A stretch of DNA of 64,000 nt from contig JAUIAT010000002.1 of NCBI GenBank assembly GCA_030425295.1, positions 1-64,000 of the forward strand, given 5' to 3'. The DNA comes from Gammaproteobacteria bacterium. GTDB lineage: Bacteria; Pseudomonadota; Gammaproteobacteria; JAUIAT01. Shown here in pieces: positions 18,255-28,042 of this stretch. Every line of letters begins with the position of its first letter. Position 1 is the stretch's first letter. The notes beneath the pieces were generated by a model. It had not been told where the DNA came from, did not search any database, and saw nothing but the letters and a program-made list of their open reading frames with translations. The position numbers were made by a program, and so were the translations under genes.

Positions 18255-19503
18255 AAATGTTTTTTACGCACAATCTGGTGGTGTTACATCAGTTATTAAC
18301 GCTTCTGCATGCGGTGTTATTGAAGCCGCTAGAGCAAATAACAGAATAGGCACAGTATATGCAGGCCTTGACGGCATTCTTGGAGCTCTTAATGAAAATC
18401 TTATAGACACCAGCCTTGAATCAGATGAAGCCATAGCAGCTCTAAAACACACACCAGGTGGTGCATTTGGCACTTGCCGATACAAACTTAAAACAATTGA
18501 AGAAAATCAAAAAGAATATGAAAGATTAATTGAAGTTTTTTCAGCTCATAATATAGGCTATTTCCTTTATAATGGCGGTGGTGATTCTCAAGATACAGCC
18601 TACAAAGTTTCACAAATGGGCAAAAAAATGAATTACCCTCTTACTTGCATTGGCATCCCAAAAACTGTAGATAATGACCTTCCACACACTGACTGTTGCC
18701 CAGGTTTTGGTTCAGCTGCCAAATATCTTGCGACCTCAATTCGAGAAGCTGGCATGGACTTAGACTCCATGTCCACAACATCAACTAAAGTATTTATTTT
18801 AGAAGTTATGGGTCGTCATGCGGGATGGATGGCTGCAGCAACTGGTCTTGCGGCAGAAAAAGAAAGCATGCCTCCCCATATTATTTTATTCCCTGAAATT
18901 GCACTAGATGAAAAGAGATTCTTATCAAAAGTTAAAAATTGCGTTGAAAAACACGGATCATGTGCAATCGTTGTTTCCGAAGGACTAAAAGATAAAGAAG
19001 GAAATTTTTTAGCTGACAGCGGATTACGTGATGCTTTTGGGCATGCCCAATTAGGTGGCGTAGCACCTGTTATAGCACAAATTATTAAGCGAGAACTCGG
19101 ATATAAATTTCACTATGCGATAAGTGACTATCTACAAAGATCTGCTCGCCATATTGCATCTCAGGTTGATGTTGATCAAGCATATGACCTTGGTCGCATG
19201 GCTGTAGAAAAAGCTTTGTCAGGCGTCAATAACAAAATGCTGACAATTGAGAGAACTAACGCAAATCCTTATCAATGGGAAATAGGTACTGTAGATCTTT
19301 CGAAAGTTGCAGCTGTCGAAACCAAAGTTCCAACTGAATACATTACAGAAGATGGTTTCCATATAACTGGTAGTTGCCGTGACTATTTACTACCACTTAT
19401 TCAGGGTGAAGCTTACCCCCCATTTAAGGATGGCTTACCAAATTATGTAAATCTTCAAAACCACCTAGTTGAGAAAAAATTAAAAAAATTTGAAATAGCA
19501 TAA
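18244..19503 (+). CDS. pfp: 6-phosphofructokinase, probably pyrophosphate-dependent
   Basis: The enzyme phosphorylates fructose-6-phosphate. The 419-residue length and motifs GGGDS (111-115), PKTVDND (139-145) and MGRHAGW (189-195) place it in the PPi-type or mixed group, not with the 320-residue ATP-dependent E. coli PfkA, which has GGDGS. With PPi the reaction is reversible and can serve glycolysis or gluconeogenesis. Legionella species use an enzyme of this kind. The start overlaps lssY by 11 nt, so the two are cotranscribed. The phosphoryl donor is inferred from motifs. Confidence 0.9.
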   Translation: MPVKNVFYAQSGGVTSVINASACGVIEAARANNRIGTVYAGLDGILGALNENLIDTSLESDEAIAALKHTPGGAFGTCRYKLKTIEENQKEYERLIEVFSAHNIGYFLYNGGGDSQDTAYKVSQMGKKMNYPLTCIGIPKTVDNDLPHTDCCPGFGSAAKYLATSIREAGMDLDSMSTTSTKVFILEVMGRHAGWMAAATGLAAEKESMPPHIILFPEIALDEKRFLSKVKNCVEKHGSCAIVVSEGLKDKEGNFLADSGLRDAFGHAQLGGVAPVIAQIIKRELGYKFHYAISDYLQRSARHIASQVDVDQAYDLGRMAVEKALSGVNNKMLTIERTNANPYQWEIGTVDLSKVAAVETKVPTEYITEDGFHITGSCRDYLLPLIQGEAYPPFKDGLPNYVNLQNHLVEKKLKKFEIA

Positions 19504-19514
19504 GTTTAAAATTC

Positions 19515-19552
19515 CAAGCCAACCAGCATATTTATTTTGACTGATTGGTTTT
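19515..19552 (+). terminator. Probable terminator after pfp
   Basis: CAAGCCAACCAG and CTGATTGGTTTT can pair with two mismatches or wobble pairs across a 14-base loop, and T-rich DNA follows. It lies 12 bp after the pfp stop. The stem is weaker than the csrA or recA terminators. Confidence 0.5.
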
Positions 19553-19609
19553 AGAGCTTTTTACGTACAATACGCCCGACAACTATTGAAAATTAATTAC
19601 ACATCTAGT

Positions 19610-19639
19610 TTGATTGAAATCAAAAAACAGTGGTATAAG
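19610..19639 (+). promoter_or_regulatory. Sigma-70-like promoter for the 767-residue orphan
   Basis: TTGATT (19610-19615) and TATAAG (19634-19639) are separated by 18 bp, and 32 bp then lead to the ATG at 19672, which has AAGGA seven bases before it. The match is good by eye; no start site is known. Confidence 0.5.
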
Positions 19640-19671
19640 TAAGATGACTGTAAGAAGAAAAAGGATTTTCT

Positions 19672-21975
19672 ATGGCTAATCTAGCAGTAGCCTTGACTAC
19701 TTTATCTAGGGATTTAACCGACCAAAAAGAACTCAAAAAACACCTTATAGCTATAGCTCAGCGCGTAAGCTGGCTACACTTCACCCAAAATGAAATAAAT
19801 CTGCTAAAAAAATTCAGAGAATCAGAAATAGGCTTTGGGCTAACTTATGATAACCTCAACTTATCTATAAGCCATATGTACAATAAACTTCTCAACCTTG
19901 AAGATGATATAAATAAACAAAACGCAACAAGCTCTAAACTTAAATTAATTTTTGAATTTTGCTTTTTTTTAGCTAATTGCCAAGAAATAGAAGATCCTTC
20001 TCTTGATGCAATTGATACTGACTCTGAAACCCCAGAACCTGAACTACTTCATTCAACCCCATCAATTTATGAAAAAGTTGATGCTTATTTTAATAGTTTC
20101 AGAACACACGATCTTCGGCAAGACCAATTATTCAATTATTTGTTTTTAGCGTTTTGTATAGATAGAAGAGCACATGCACATAAACATACTGTTTTAAGCA
20201 AGTTCTTAGATATTTCAAGTAAAGACAAAAATACAGGGGAAGTATTTATACTAAGTAAACTATGCGAATCATATAAGAATGGATGGCTTAGCAATATAAA
20301 AAATGCTGAGAAGCTTGGCTTATCTAACCTCAACCTAATGATAGATATAGCAAGAACATTACCATCAGAACAATTACCTGCAAGTTATTTTAATGCTATC
20401 AACCAACATTCAGAATCATTACTATTTCAGTATTACAGACCTCAAATAAACAGTAGACATAACGCCAAACTTTTTAACGATCAAAGACTTGCTCCTTTTA
20501 TTGACAAGAAACTTCGCGAATCAGGATTTATTTTAAAACACTCAATCTTAAACCAAAATGAGTTTAGAAAATCTGGACTTATTTCTGAACTTAAGAGAAA
20601 CATTGAGAATTTATCCAAAAAAGATACTGAACACAACCAAAATCGGCTGATCAAAACCCTTTTCCTGATTGTAGATACAGAAAACCCCCTTTTTCCAAAT
20701 TCCTCAAGGAAAAACCTCATAAATTTTGTCAAGAACATAGGTCCATCTTTGAAAATCATGAGAAGAAAAATAATTCATCACAACGTGGCCAATGGCCAAA
20801 AACTATGGGCATCTAAAATTAGTAATTTTTACACACAAAAATTTTATCTACTAAGAGAAAGAACAAATCGAGCTCTCAAGGCCTTTAAGTACGGCACGGC
20901 AAATGCAAGAATGCTAAATACCGTAGTAGAACATATTACAAATGATGCAATGCAACTAAGAGCAAGTATTAAAGCCAGTCTATTTGTACTTAACAATAGA
21001 GGTAATCGTAGCTATTGGTCTGCCAGAAGCCAGCTTAATAATATTTTAAATAGAATAAACCCAGAAGACTTACTGGTGCCAGTCAACAAAAAATTAAAAC
21101 CAAGACTAATAAGCAATATTCGCATCATGCCAATAGACAACAACCACGAAAAAATAAAGGATAATACTCACACATTTAAAAAAAATCTCTATTCAAAGTT
21201 TAATTCTAAACTAAAATTAAAGCGCCAATATATTAAGAAAAATGTTAAGCATCCAAATAGGTATAATGAAGTTGATCAAGACAATTGCAGAGTTTCCTCA
21301 TACAATGGAAAAGAATACTCAACCTTTATAGGAGACAAAAGAAAAATTGACTCGGTCGCAATATTTGCAAACCTCCTACCCCCAAAATACAGATCTGCGA
21401 ACCAATTTTATCAATACTACTGCCACAGAGAAGCTGGAAAAAGCCACCAAAAAGCTAAAACGCTAGCCTTCAAAAGACAAGTGTTACCTAACCTAAATTT
21501 TCTTAAACAAACACCTACCGATCTTGCTGATGATGCATACCAGAAATATTTAAAACAAAATTACAAGTTTGTCACTTACAATAAGCGTACATACTTCATC
21601 CCCCTGAATAATTATTTTAAAAGAGCTGCAGATATTGTTGAAAATAGAAGGCACAACCTTACAAAAGTTAATGAAAAAAATGAGATAGAGACTCCTACAA
21701 TTACACTACGAGACCCCATAGATGGTAGCTTAGCGAATACAACACTTACCAAAGCTATATTAATTTACTGTGAGCTATGCGGTTATTCATACGAAAACTA
21801 CAGCTCATTTAAACTATCACATGAAAGAACTAAGTCATATGCAGAAGCTATTGCAAACACGCCAAGCCTATCAAGAATTTTAAACAAAATTATGACCGAT
21901 CATGATGCAATAATGAACAGAAAATACGAAGTTAATATTGAGGCACAGAATGCTGCCCCCTATTACAAGGGATAA
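19672..21975 (+). CDS. Hypothetical protein, 767 residues, basic orphan
   Basis: I do not recognise any domain. The protein has no signal peptide or membrane segment, is rich in Asn, Lys and Arg, and looks mainly helical. A very basic stretch occurs at about 510-535 (KLKLKRQYIKKNVKHP). The C-terminal third has conserved-looking segments (YQYYCHREAGKSHQKAK; YKFVTYNKRTYFIPLNN) but no motif I can name. It has its own promoter and a good ribosome binding site (AAGGA), and its stop is 3 bp from the stop of the convergent membrane-protein gene. Size, composition and isolation fit a lineage-specific effector (inference). Confidence 0.85.
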   Translation: MANLAVALTTLSRDLTDQKELKKHLIAIAQRVSWLHFTQNEINLLKKFRESEIGFGLTYDNLNLSISHMYNKLLNLEDDINKQNATSSKLKLIFEFCFFLANCQEIEDPSLDAIDTDSETPEPELLHSTPSIYEKVDAYFNSFRTHDLRQDQLFNYLFLAFCIDRRAHAHKHTVLSKFLDISSKDKNTGEVFILSKLCESYKNGWLSNIKNAEKLGLSNLNLMIDIARTLPSEQLPASYFNAINQHSESLLFQYYRPQINSRHNAKLFNDQRLAPFIDKKLRESGFILKHSILNQNEFRKSGLISELKRNIENLSKKDTEHNQNRLIKTLFLIVDTENPLFPNSSRKNLINFVKNIGPSLKIMRRKIIHHNVANGQKLWASKISNFYTQKFYLLRERTNRALKAFKYGTANARMLNTVVEHITNDAMQLRASIKASLFVLNNRGNRSYWSARSQLNNILNRINPEDLLVPVNKKLKPRLISNIRIMPIDNNHEKIKDNTHTFKKNLYSKFNSKLKLKRQYIKKNVKHPNRYNEVDQDNCRVSSYNGKEYSTFIGDKRKIDSVAIFANLLPPKYRSANQFYQYYCHREAGKSHQKAKTLAFKRQVLPNLNFLKQTPTDLADDAYQKYLKQNYKFVTYNKRTYFIPLNNYFKRAADIVENRRHNLTKVNEKNEIETPTITLRDPIDGSLANTTLTKAILIYCELCGYSYENYSSFKLSHERTKSYAEAIANTPSLSRILNKIMTDHDAIMNRKYEVNIEAQNAAPYYKG

Positions 21976-21978
21976 CCT

Positions 21979-22812
21979 TTAGCCCTGCTTATTTATCCTG
22001 TATTTTAAATCACGAAAAATAATTATTATTGATGCAGCACTCAAGGGAGCTACCAACATGACGGCGATTACTCTAGACAAATACCCCACAACCAAAGCCT
22101 CAATAGAGTGTTGATTAAATATATGAACCTCTCCATAAATATAATCGCTAATATAGCTCCAAAAAGGCATTAACCAATAATTAACACCTAAAATCATCAT
22201 CAAGACAACTACCCCCAAACATATGGGAAAAATAAACATCCCAAAGCTACGAGCCCAATTTTTGAAAAAATCTGTGCCACCCTTTTGATAAACTAATTTA
22301 AAAGTTCCTTTCATGGCATTCATCATTGTTGCATTTTCACAAATCAATAGCGGATAAATAAATATCATTAATGATGCAAAAATCCAGCCTGGAATAGTAT
22401 AAAAAGCACTTAAAAAAGTTACTGGTATAACAAAATAGAGAGAGGCTACCAAAATTTTTGGCATGCGGTAAACAACTGTTTCAAAAGTATTTACAACTTT
22501 TTTCTTCTGGTTAGTGGAAAGTTCAAATAACCTTGCTAGCAACATAGAAAAGCAAAAAAGATAAACTAAGGCACAAACCCCCTTAATAAACATGTATATT
22601 ATAAAAATATTAGCCATTAATTGATTAGCCTGTGTTTCGGTCATATCTAGAGTAATAACATCTAACGCCCTATTCATAGACCAACTAACTTCAAACATAA
22701 AGCCAAACAATAAAGACCAACCAAACAGTCTCCAACCGTAATCCCCATAAAGTCTGCAAGCACTATAAACTGCATCCATGAAAGAAATTGGCTGTTTTGG
22801 GAATTTAAACAT
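21979..22812 (-). CDS. Integral membrane protein, 277 residues
   Basis: Five or six hydrophobic segments are visible (near residues 28-45, 68-95, 118-150, 188-212 and 240-265). The pattern of a loop containing MKGTFKLVYQKGG and NWARSFG resembles YciC/UPF0259-type inner-membrane proteins, but the match is weak. Function is unknown. The gene is divergent from mfd with only 30 bp between the starts, so the promoters must overlap one another or the neighbouring coding region. Confidence 0.8.
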   Translation of the reverse strand: MFKFPKQPISFMDAVYSACRLYGDYGWRLFGWSLLFGFMFEVSWSMNRALDVITLDMTETQANQLMANIFIIYMFIKGVCALVYLFCFSMLLARLFELSTNQKKKVVNTFETVVYRMPKILVASLYFVIPVTFLSAFYTIPGWIFASLMIFIYPLLICENATMMNAMKGTFKLVYQKGGTDFFKNWARSFGMFIFPICLGVVVLMMILGVNYWLMPFWSYISDYIYGEVHIFNQHSIEALVVGYLSRVIAVMLVAPLSAASIIIIFRDLKYRINKQG

Positions 22813-22842
22813 ATAATACCCCTAAAAAAAATAATAAATGTT

Positions 22843-25800
22843 ATGTCAAATATTTTAATCGATAAAACTAGTTTGCCACAAAAAGCAGGTGATAAGCGAC
22901 ACTGGGGTCAACTTATTGGTGACTCTAAACTATTATATCTATCAAAACTTGCAGAAATGGCGGATGGGCCAATTTTAATTATAACCCCTGACCAACAGAC
23001 CTGCACAAAATTAGAGCTTTTGCTGCCTGTTATTTCAACAAAAATTGCAAAACCACTTACTTTTCCAGACTGGGAAACACTTCCTTATGACCAGTTTTCC
23101 CCTCATAGAGACCTTATTTCAGAAAGACTCACAACTTTATACCAGCTACCCAATCTCAAAAACGGCGTTATTCTCGCGTCAATTACAACTTTAATGCATT
23201 ATTTGATGCCGAGAAAAGCTCTTGAATCCCATACTTTAATAGTGAATGAAGGGCAAGCAATTAAACGTGAAGAATTTTGTCGGCAATTAGAATCATTAGG
23301 ATATAGATGCGTAGAAAAAGTAATGGAACATGGTGAATTTGCTCGTCGCGGGTCCCTTCTTGATATTTACCCAATGGGTCATCACACACCTTTCCGCATT
23401 GATTTATTTGATGATGAAGTTGACTCCATTCGCGAATTTGACCCAGATACACAGCGTTCAACTGGAAAGATTGAAAACATAAAATTACTTCCAGCTCATG
23501 AATGCTTAACAATGGAACCATACAAAAGCAATTTTAGGCAATCTTGGCGTGAAGAGTTCGCTGGCAACCCTAAAGAACATTCTATTTATCAGAGAATAAG
23601 TGACGGTTTATCGGCTGCAGGAATTGAGTATTATCTTCCATTGTTTTATACACAAACTGAAACAATTTTTGACTACCTACCAGAAAACACAATTGTTGCC
23701 CACTATGGTCACTTACATAATTCTGCAGAAAAATTCTGGAAAGAAATCAAAGAACGTCACAGTCAATATGGCTTTGACACAAAAAGACCTATACTGAATC
23801 CTTTAAAAATTTTTTTGCACACTGATGTGCTTTTTCAGAGTTTAAATAAATATCCACAAATTGTTATACAAAAAGGTAAAGTTGCAAATAAATCTGGGCA
23901 AGTTAATTTACCTACTGAATCATTACCAAAACTTGCCACCCCCTCTACTCTCAAGAAACCTCTAGCTTTGTTTTCTGAATTTATTGATTCCACAACAAGT
24001 AAAGTTTTGCTTTGCACTGAAACTGAAGGAAGGCAGGCGGTGTTAGTTGAGCAACTTCTAAGCCTTGGATACAAACCCAAACAATTTGATGATTTAGAAA
24101 CTTTCATTAACAACCCATCTGAGATTGGAGTCACAATTCTTCCAATTGATAAAGGTTTCAGTCTAACAGAGCAAAATATAACACTAGTTGCAGAACCTCA
24201 ATTATTTGAAGAATATGTTAGGCCAAGCACCAAAAGACGTAGCAAGGCAATAAACCCAGAAAATGTAGTTAGAAGCCTTAGTGAAATTAAGATTAATGAC
24301 CCAGTAGTTCATATTGAACATGGAATAGGTCGTTATTTAGGGTTGAATGTTATTGAAATAGCTGGCATACCTGCAGAATATGTAACTATTGAATATGCAG
24401 GAAGTGATCGTGTTTACGTACCAGTTGCGGATCTGCACCTGATTAGCCGCTACTCGGGATCTGATGTGGAAAGCGCCCCTCTCCACAAAATAGGATCAAA
24501 GCAGTGGGAGAAGGCCAAGAAAAAAGCGGCCCAAAAAGTTCGTGATGTAGCTGCAGAGCTCTTGGAAATATATGCTAAACGTAAAGCCAAGCGCGGCAAG
24601 CAAGCCAATCCTCCAGATGCAGATTATCATGCCTTTTCCAACGCGTTTCCATTTGCAGAAACACCAGATCAGCAAAAAGCTATAAATGCAGTAATTCAAG
24701 ACATGACTAAACCTCGCCCAATGGATAGATTAATTTGTGGTGACGTGGGGTTTGGTAAAACGGAAGTATCAATGAGGGCAGCCTTTTTGGCAATTAATAG
24801 TGGAATGCAGGTTGCAATGCTAGTTCCTACCACTCTTTTAGCAGAACAACACTATGAAAACTACCTAGACAGGTTTGCCCCATGGCCGGCCAAGGTTGAT
24901 CATCTTTCAAGATTTAGATCAGCCAAAGATCAAGCCAATGTATTGAAAAATTTGGAAGCTGGAAAAGTCGATATTATCGTTGGAACCCATAAATTATTAA
25001 GCAAGAATATCAAGTTTAAAAATCTTGGTTTACTAATTGTTGATGAAGAACACAGATTTGGCGTACAACAAAAAGAAAAAATTAAATCTTTAAGAAGTGA
25101 AGTTGATATTCTGACGATGACAGCAACACCAATCCCAAGAACTCTAAACATGGCGTTCTCTCATATTAGAGAATTATCAATTATTGCCACCCCCCCTGAG
25201 AAAAGATTGGCCGTAAAAACATTCGTGCAAGAATTCAACAAACAAACTATCCGCGAAGCAGTCTTAAGGGAATTAATGCGCGGCGGGCAAGCATACTTCT
25301 TACATAATGAAGTTAGCACAATTGAGAAAATAGCCGATTTTTTACGTGAATTAATTCCTGAAGCAAGAGTAGGAGTAGCACACGGTCAAATGAGAGAACG
25401 CGAGCTTGAACACATAATGTCTGATTTTTATCACAACCGAGTTAATTTATTAGTCTGCTCTACGATTGTTGAATCAGGGATTGATGTACCAACTGCCAAT
25501 ACAATTATCATAAATCGTGCCGATAAATTAGGGTTGGCACAGCTCCACCAACTACGGGGTCGTGTTGGAAGATCTCACCATCAAGCATACGCCTATTTAC
25601 TTAAACCAGAACACGCAAAAATAACTCCAAATGCTGAAAAGCGCCTACAAGCAATTAGTGAGCTAGAAAATCTAGGTGCTGGATTTACTCTTGCAATTCA
25701 CGATCTAGAAATAAGAGGGGCAGGCGAATTCTTGGGTGAAGAGCAAAGCGGTCACATGGAAGCTATTGGTTTTGAGCTTTATCAAGAAATGTTAGAAAAA

Positions 25801-26283
25801 GCGATCAAAGCTCTAAAATCTGGAAAAGAAATTAATGTAGAAAATCCGCTAGAAGAAGATATAATCGAAGTAAAACTGGGTCTCCCAGCACTAATTCCAG
25901 AAGATTTTATTCCAGATGTAAGCACGCGATTAATACTATACAAACGAATCTCTAACGCACAAGCCTACAAAGAGCTTGATGATCTTCAAGTTGAAATGAT
26001 AGACCGCTTTGGATTACTACCCGATCAAGCCAAAAGACTATTCACTCAAGCTGAAATAAGAATACAGGCTAAAGAGATTGGTATCAAAAAGATTGAAGCC
26101 AATGAAAATTCCGGCTATCTTGAATTTATGAGCGAAACAAAAATTTCACCACAAAAAATTGTCGCATTAATTCAGGGGCAACCTAAAAAGTTCCAGCTAA
26201 AGGGTATGACCCGTTTAAATTTTAAAATTATAAGTAAGGATCCAGCTCTGGAAGTTAGTAAGCTATTAGGCAGCCTATCATGA
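22843..26283 (+). CDS. mfd: Transcription-repair coupling factor Mfd
   Basis: Mfd removes RNA polymerase stalled at DNA lesions and recruits UvrA. The protein has 1146 residues (E. coli 1148). The N-terminal UvrB-homology part includes LPYDQFSPH and RGSLLDIYPMG. The CarD-like RNA polymerase interaction domain contains VVHIEHGIGRYLGL. The RecG-like translocase has Walker A GDVGFGKTE near 633, DEEHRFG near 734 and QLRGRVGRS. The TRCF C-terminal domain is present (SKINEN-type, FDLPDQ region as FGLLPDQAKRL). The 3' end overlaps csiV by 4 nt. Confidence 0.98.
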   Translation: MSNILIDKTSLPQKAGDKRHWGQLIGDSKLLYLSKLAEMADGPILIITPDQQTCTKLELLLPVISTKIAKPLTFPDWETLPYDQFSPHRDLISERLTTLYQLPNLKNGVILASITTLMHYLMPRKALESHTLIVNEGQAIKREEFCRQLESLGYRCVEKVMEHGEFARRGSLLDIYPMGHHTPFRIDLFDDEVDSIREFDPDTQRSTGKIENIKLLPAHECLTMEPYKSNFRQSWREEFAGNPKEHSIYQRISDGLSAAGIEYYLPLFYTQTETIFDYLPENTIVAHYGHLHNSAEKFWKEIKERHSQYGFDTKRPILNPLKIFLHTDVLFQSLNKYPQIVIQKGKVANKSGQVNLPTESLPKLATPSTLKKPLALFSEFIDSTTSKVLLCTETEGRQAVLVEQLLSLGYKPKQFDDLETFINNPSEIGVTILPIDKGFSLTEQNITLVAEPQLFEEYVRPSTKRRSKAINPENVVRSLSEIKINDPVVHIEHGIGRYLGLNVIEIAGIPAEYVTIEYAGSDRVYVPVADLHLISRYSGSDVESAPLHKIGSKQWEKAKKKAAQKVRDVAAELLEIYAKRKAKRGKQANPPDADYHAFSNAFPFAETPDQQKAINAVIQDMTKPRPMDRLICGDVGFGKTEVSMRAAFLAINSGMQVAMLVPTTLLAEQHYENYLDRFAPWPAKVDHLSRFRSAKDQANVLKNLEAGKVDIIVGTHKLLSKNIKFKNLGLLIVDEEHRFGVQQKEKIKSLRSEVDILTMTATPIPRTLNMAFSHIRELSIIATPPEKRLAVKTFVQEFNKQTIREAVLRELMRGGQAYFLHNEVSTIEKIADFLRELIPEARVGVAHGQMRERELEHIMSDFYHNRVNLLVCSTIVESGIDVPTANTIIINRADKLGLAQLHQLRGRVGRSHHQAYAYLLKPEHAKITPNAEKRLQAISELENLGAGFTLAIHDLEIRGAGEFLGEEQSGHMEAIGFELYQEMLEKAIKALKSGKEINVENPLEEDIIEVKLGLPALIPEDFIPDVSTRLILYKRISNAQAYKELDDLQVEMIDRFGLLPDQAKRLFTQAEIRIQAKEIGIKKIEANENSGYLEFMSETKISPQKIVALIQGQPKKFQLKGMTRLNFKIISKDPALEVSKLLGSLS

Positions 26284-27080
26284 AAAACTTTATAAGAGGG
26301 GCATTGGCAACAATACTAACCCTAACATCTACCTCTATTTTCGCAGAAATATCTAATTCAAATTTAACGTCATTTCAGCAAAAGTTAGAATCTAATGAAT
26401 CAAATACGAGTGTTGCGGAAAAGAAACGAGATGAAAATAAATACTTAGAACCTACAAGAAAGGCCCAAGTAGAAATAATTATTTTCCAACATATAGACCC
26501 TTACTCATCACTACCAGAACATTGGCCAAGCCAGCTAATAAAACCACACTTACCTGATGATTCAATTAACTTAATACCAAATATTTCTGAAGTTTTTAAC
26601 AAAACTCTGCCTCTTTATAACATCTCTCCCAAAGAAAGCTGGAACCTTAACCAAGAACAATCAACTCTAGAAAAGCTACCAGAATATAAAGTAATTTTAC
26701 ATATGGCGTGGATTCAACCTTTAGTCAACAAAGAAAATAGCAGGTATGTACATATTCTTGGTGGCCAAGCTTTTGATAACAATGGCAACGAAATTAGAAT
26801 AACCCAAGAAGATATTCTTTGGGATCCAGAAGATAAATACTGGGCAGTTGATGGCTCAATTAGAGTTAGTGAAGGTAGATACTTACAAATGGATATGAAT
26901 ATTTATATAACTCAACCAATTGACTCAATTCCTGAATATATCAAAAGCCAGATGAACCCAGTTGGCGCTTTAAATCTTCTGAGTTTTAAAGTTCAACAAA
27001 ATAGAAAAATTCATCTTAATCAGCTTAACTATTTTGACCATCCAGTTTTTGGAGTACTATTAAGCGTGAAAAAAATTTAG
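26280..27080 (+). CDS. csiV: Peptidoglycan-binding protein CsiV
   Basis: A periplasmic protein with a signal peptide (LATILTLTSTSIFA) and a 266-residue length. The segment QVEIIIFQHIDPYSSLPEHW is the hallmark of the CsiV family, known from Legionella and located next to mfd in many gammaproteobacteria. Further conserved parts are ILHMAWIQPL, GGQAFDNNG and YLQMDMNIYI. In Pseudomonas and Legionella it is linked with peptidoglycan and lytic transglycosylase activity. It overlaps mfd by 4 nt (ATGA), so translation is coupled. Confidence 0.85.
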   Translation: MKNFIRGALATILTLTSTSIFAEISNSNLTSFQQKLESNESNTSVAEKKRDENKYLEPTRKAQVEIIIFQHIDPYSSLPEHWPSQLIKPHLPDDSINLIPNISEVFNKTLPLYNISPKESWNLNQEQSTLEKLPEYKVILHMAWIQPLVNKENSRYVHILGGQAFDNNGNEIRITQEDILWDPEDKYWAVDGSIRVSEGRYLQMDMNIYITQPIDSIPEYIKSQMNPVGALNLLSFKVQQNRKIHLNQLNYFDHPVFGVLLSVKKI

Positions 27081-27103
27081 ACTAGAACCTATTTACTACT
27101 TAT

Positions 27104-27140
27104 CTTAAAGCTGTAAATACAGATAATTTGTAAAAAATTT
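27104..27140. repeat. Decayed MITE fragment
   Basis: CTTAAAGCTGTAAATACAG followed by ATAATTTGT matches the inner left part of the 3539-3703 element (reverse orientation). It lies between the convergent csiV and queD genes. The terminal repeats are eroded. Confidence 0.6.
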
Positions 27141-27147
27141 ATGCTGA

Positions 27148-27564
27148 TCACTCGCAGCTAACAGGAACTTTATATGTCGCCGAATTTTTGCGAGTTTCCC
27201 AAAGCTTAACCTCAACTATATTCATCCCCTTTGACCTCATAGCAGTATATATCTCATAAGCCATAAACTCTGCAGTTGGCTCATCGTTCATTACATATAT
27301 ACGTTGATTATACTCTTGTAGTGGTTTTAATAGTGGATCATGTTTACTTAAGACCATTGCATGATCAAAATTCTCATCGACCCAATCTTTTAACTCTTTT
27401 TTGAGATCAGAAAAATCCATTACCATGTTGTTATCGTCCAATTTTGGCGAAGCAACAGTAACCTCAAGCAAACCATTGTGACCATGAAGCCACTGACATT
27501 TACCTTCATGTTTACAAAGGCGATGTCCATAGCAAAACTCTAGCTGTATAGTTATTTCAAACAT
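27148..27564 (-). CDS. queD: 6-carboxytetrahydropterin synthase-like protein QueD
   Basis: The PTPS fold enzyme converts dihydroneopterin triphosphate to 6-carboxytetrahydropterin for queuosine. The 138-residue protein has zinc ligands H14 (CYGHRL) and H29/H31-type LHGHNG, the Cys/His segment CKHEGKCQWLHGHNG, MDFSDLKKELKDW, LDHAM-like FDHAMVL, PTAEFMA and the C-terminal VKLWET. The substrate choice between QueD and true PTPS cannot be settled by eye. No other queuosine genes are nearby. The gap to rpmE (27565-27725) holds no riboswitch that I could recognise. Confidence 0.88.
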   Translation of the reverse strand: MFEITIQLEFCYGHRLCKHEGKCQWLHGHNGLLEVTVASPKLDDNNMVMDFSDLKKELKDWVDENFDHAMVLSKHDPLLKPLQEYNQRIYVMNDEPTAEFMAYEIYTAMRSKGMNIVEVKLWETRKNSATYKVPVSCE

Positions 27565-27725
27565 TGAATTCCATTCCTAATTAGGAGAATTGAGCCTAAA
27601 ATAACACATCACTGTATTTTTTTAAAGCAAATAATCAAGAAATATTGGCAAAACGACTTGCATATAACGATATGATTTCATTATAATGGGCGGCAGTTTG
27701 AAATATTTAATTTAGAGGCAAACAA

Positions 27726-27929
27726 ATGCAAGCAGGTATCCACCCTACTACTCAAGAAATCAAAGTACAGTGCAGCTGCGGAAACAAGTTCACTGTTATG
27801 TCCACATTGAAAGATAAAGTAAACGTTGAAAAATGTGATAAATGTCACCACGTTTATACTGGTCAGAAAATGCGTGTAGGTTCTGCTGACTCTGTTCAGA
27901 AGTTCCGTGATCGTTTTGGTGATCTATAA
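27726..27929 (+). CDS. rpmE: 50S ribosomal protein L31 (zinc-binding type)
   Basis: A 67-residue protein with CSCG and CDKCH, the CxC...CxxC zinc ligands of type A L31, and the typical ending VQKFRDRFG. The ATG follows TTAGAGGCAAA. A strong terminator follows within 35 bp, so this is a monocistronic gene. Confidence 0.97.
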   Translation: MQAGIHPTTQEIKVQCSCGNKFTVMSTLKDKVNVEKCDKCHHVYTGQKMRVGSADSVQKFRDRFGDL

Positions 27930-27961
27930 AATTATCTTTTAGCTAACTAGCTATTAGACTA

Positions 27962-27991
27962 AAAAGCACACCATTCTCGGTGTGCTTTTTT
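27962..27991 (+). terminator. Rho-independent terminator after rpmE
   Basis: AAAAGCACAC and GTGTGCTTTT form a perfect 10-bp stem with a short loop, followed by TT. It begins 33 bp after the rpmE stop. Confidence 0.92.
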
Positions 27992-28042
27992 GTTTGTTTA
28001 TGAGTTTTATAAATATAGCCTAAACTTTACACTGGGGATAGA

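Noticed and set aside
27565-27725. preQ1 riboswitch before queD or rpmE
   Set aside because: No conserved preQ1 core or pseudoknot pattern could be found by eye.
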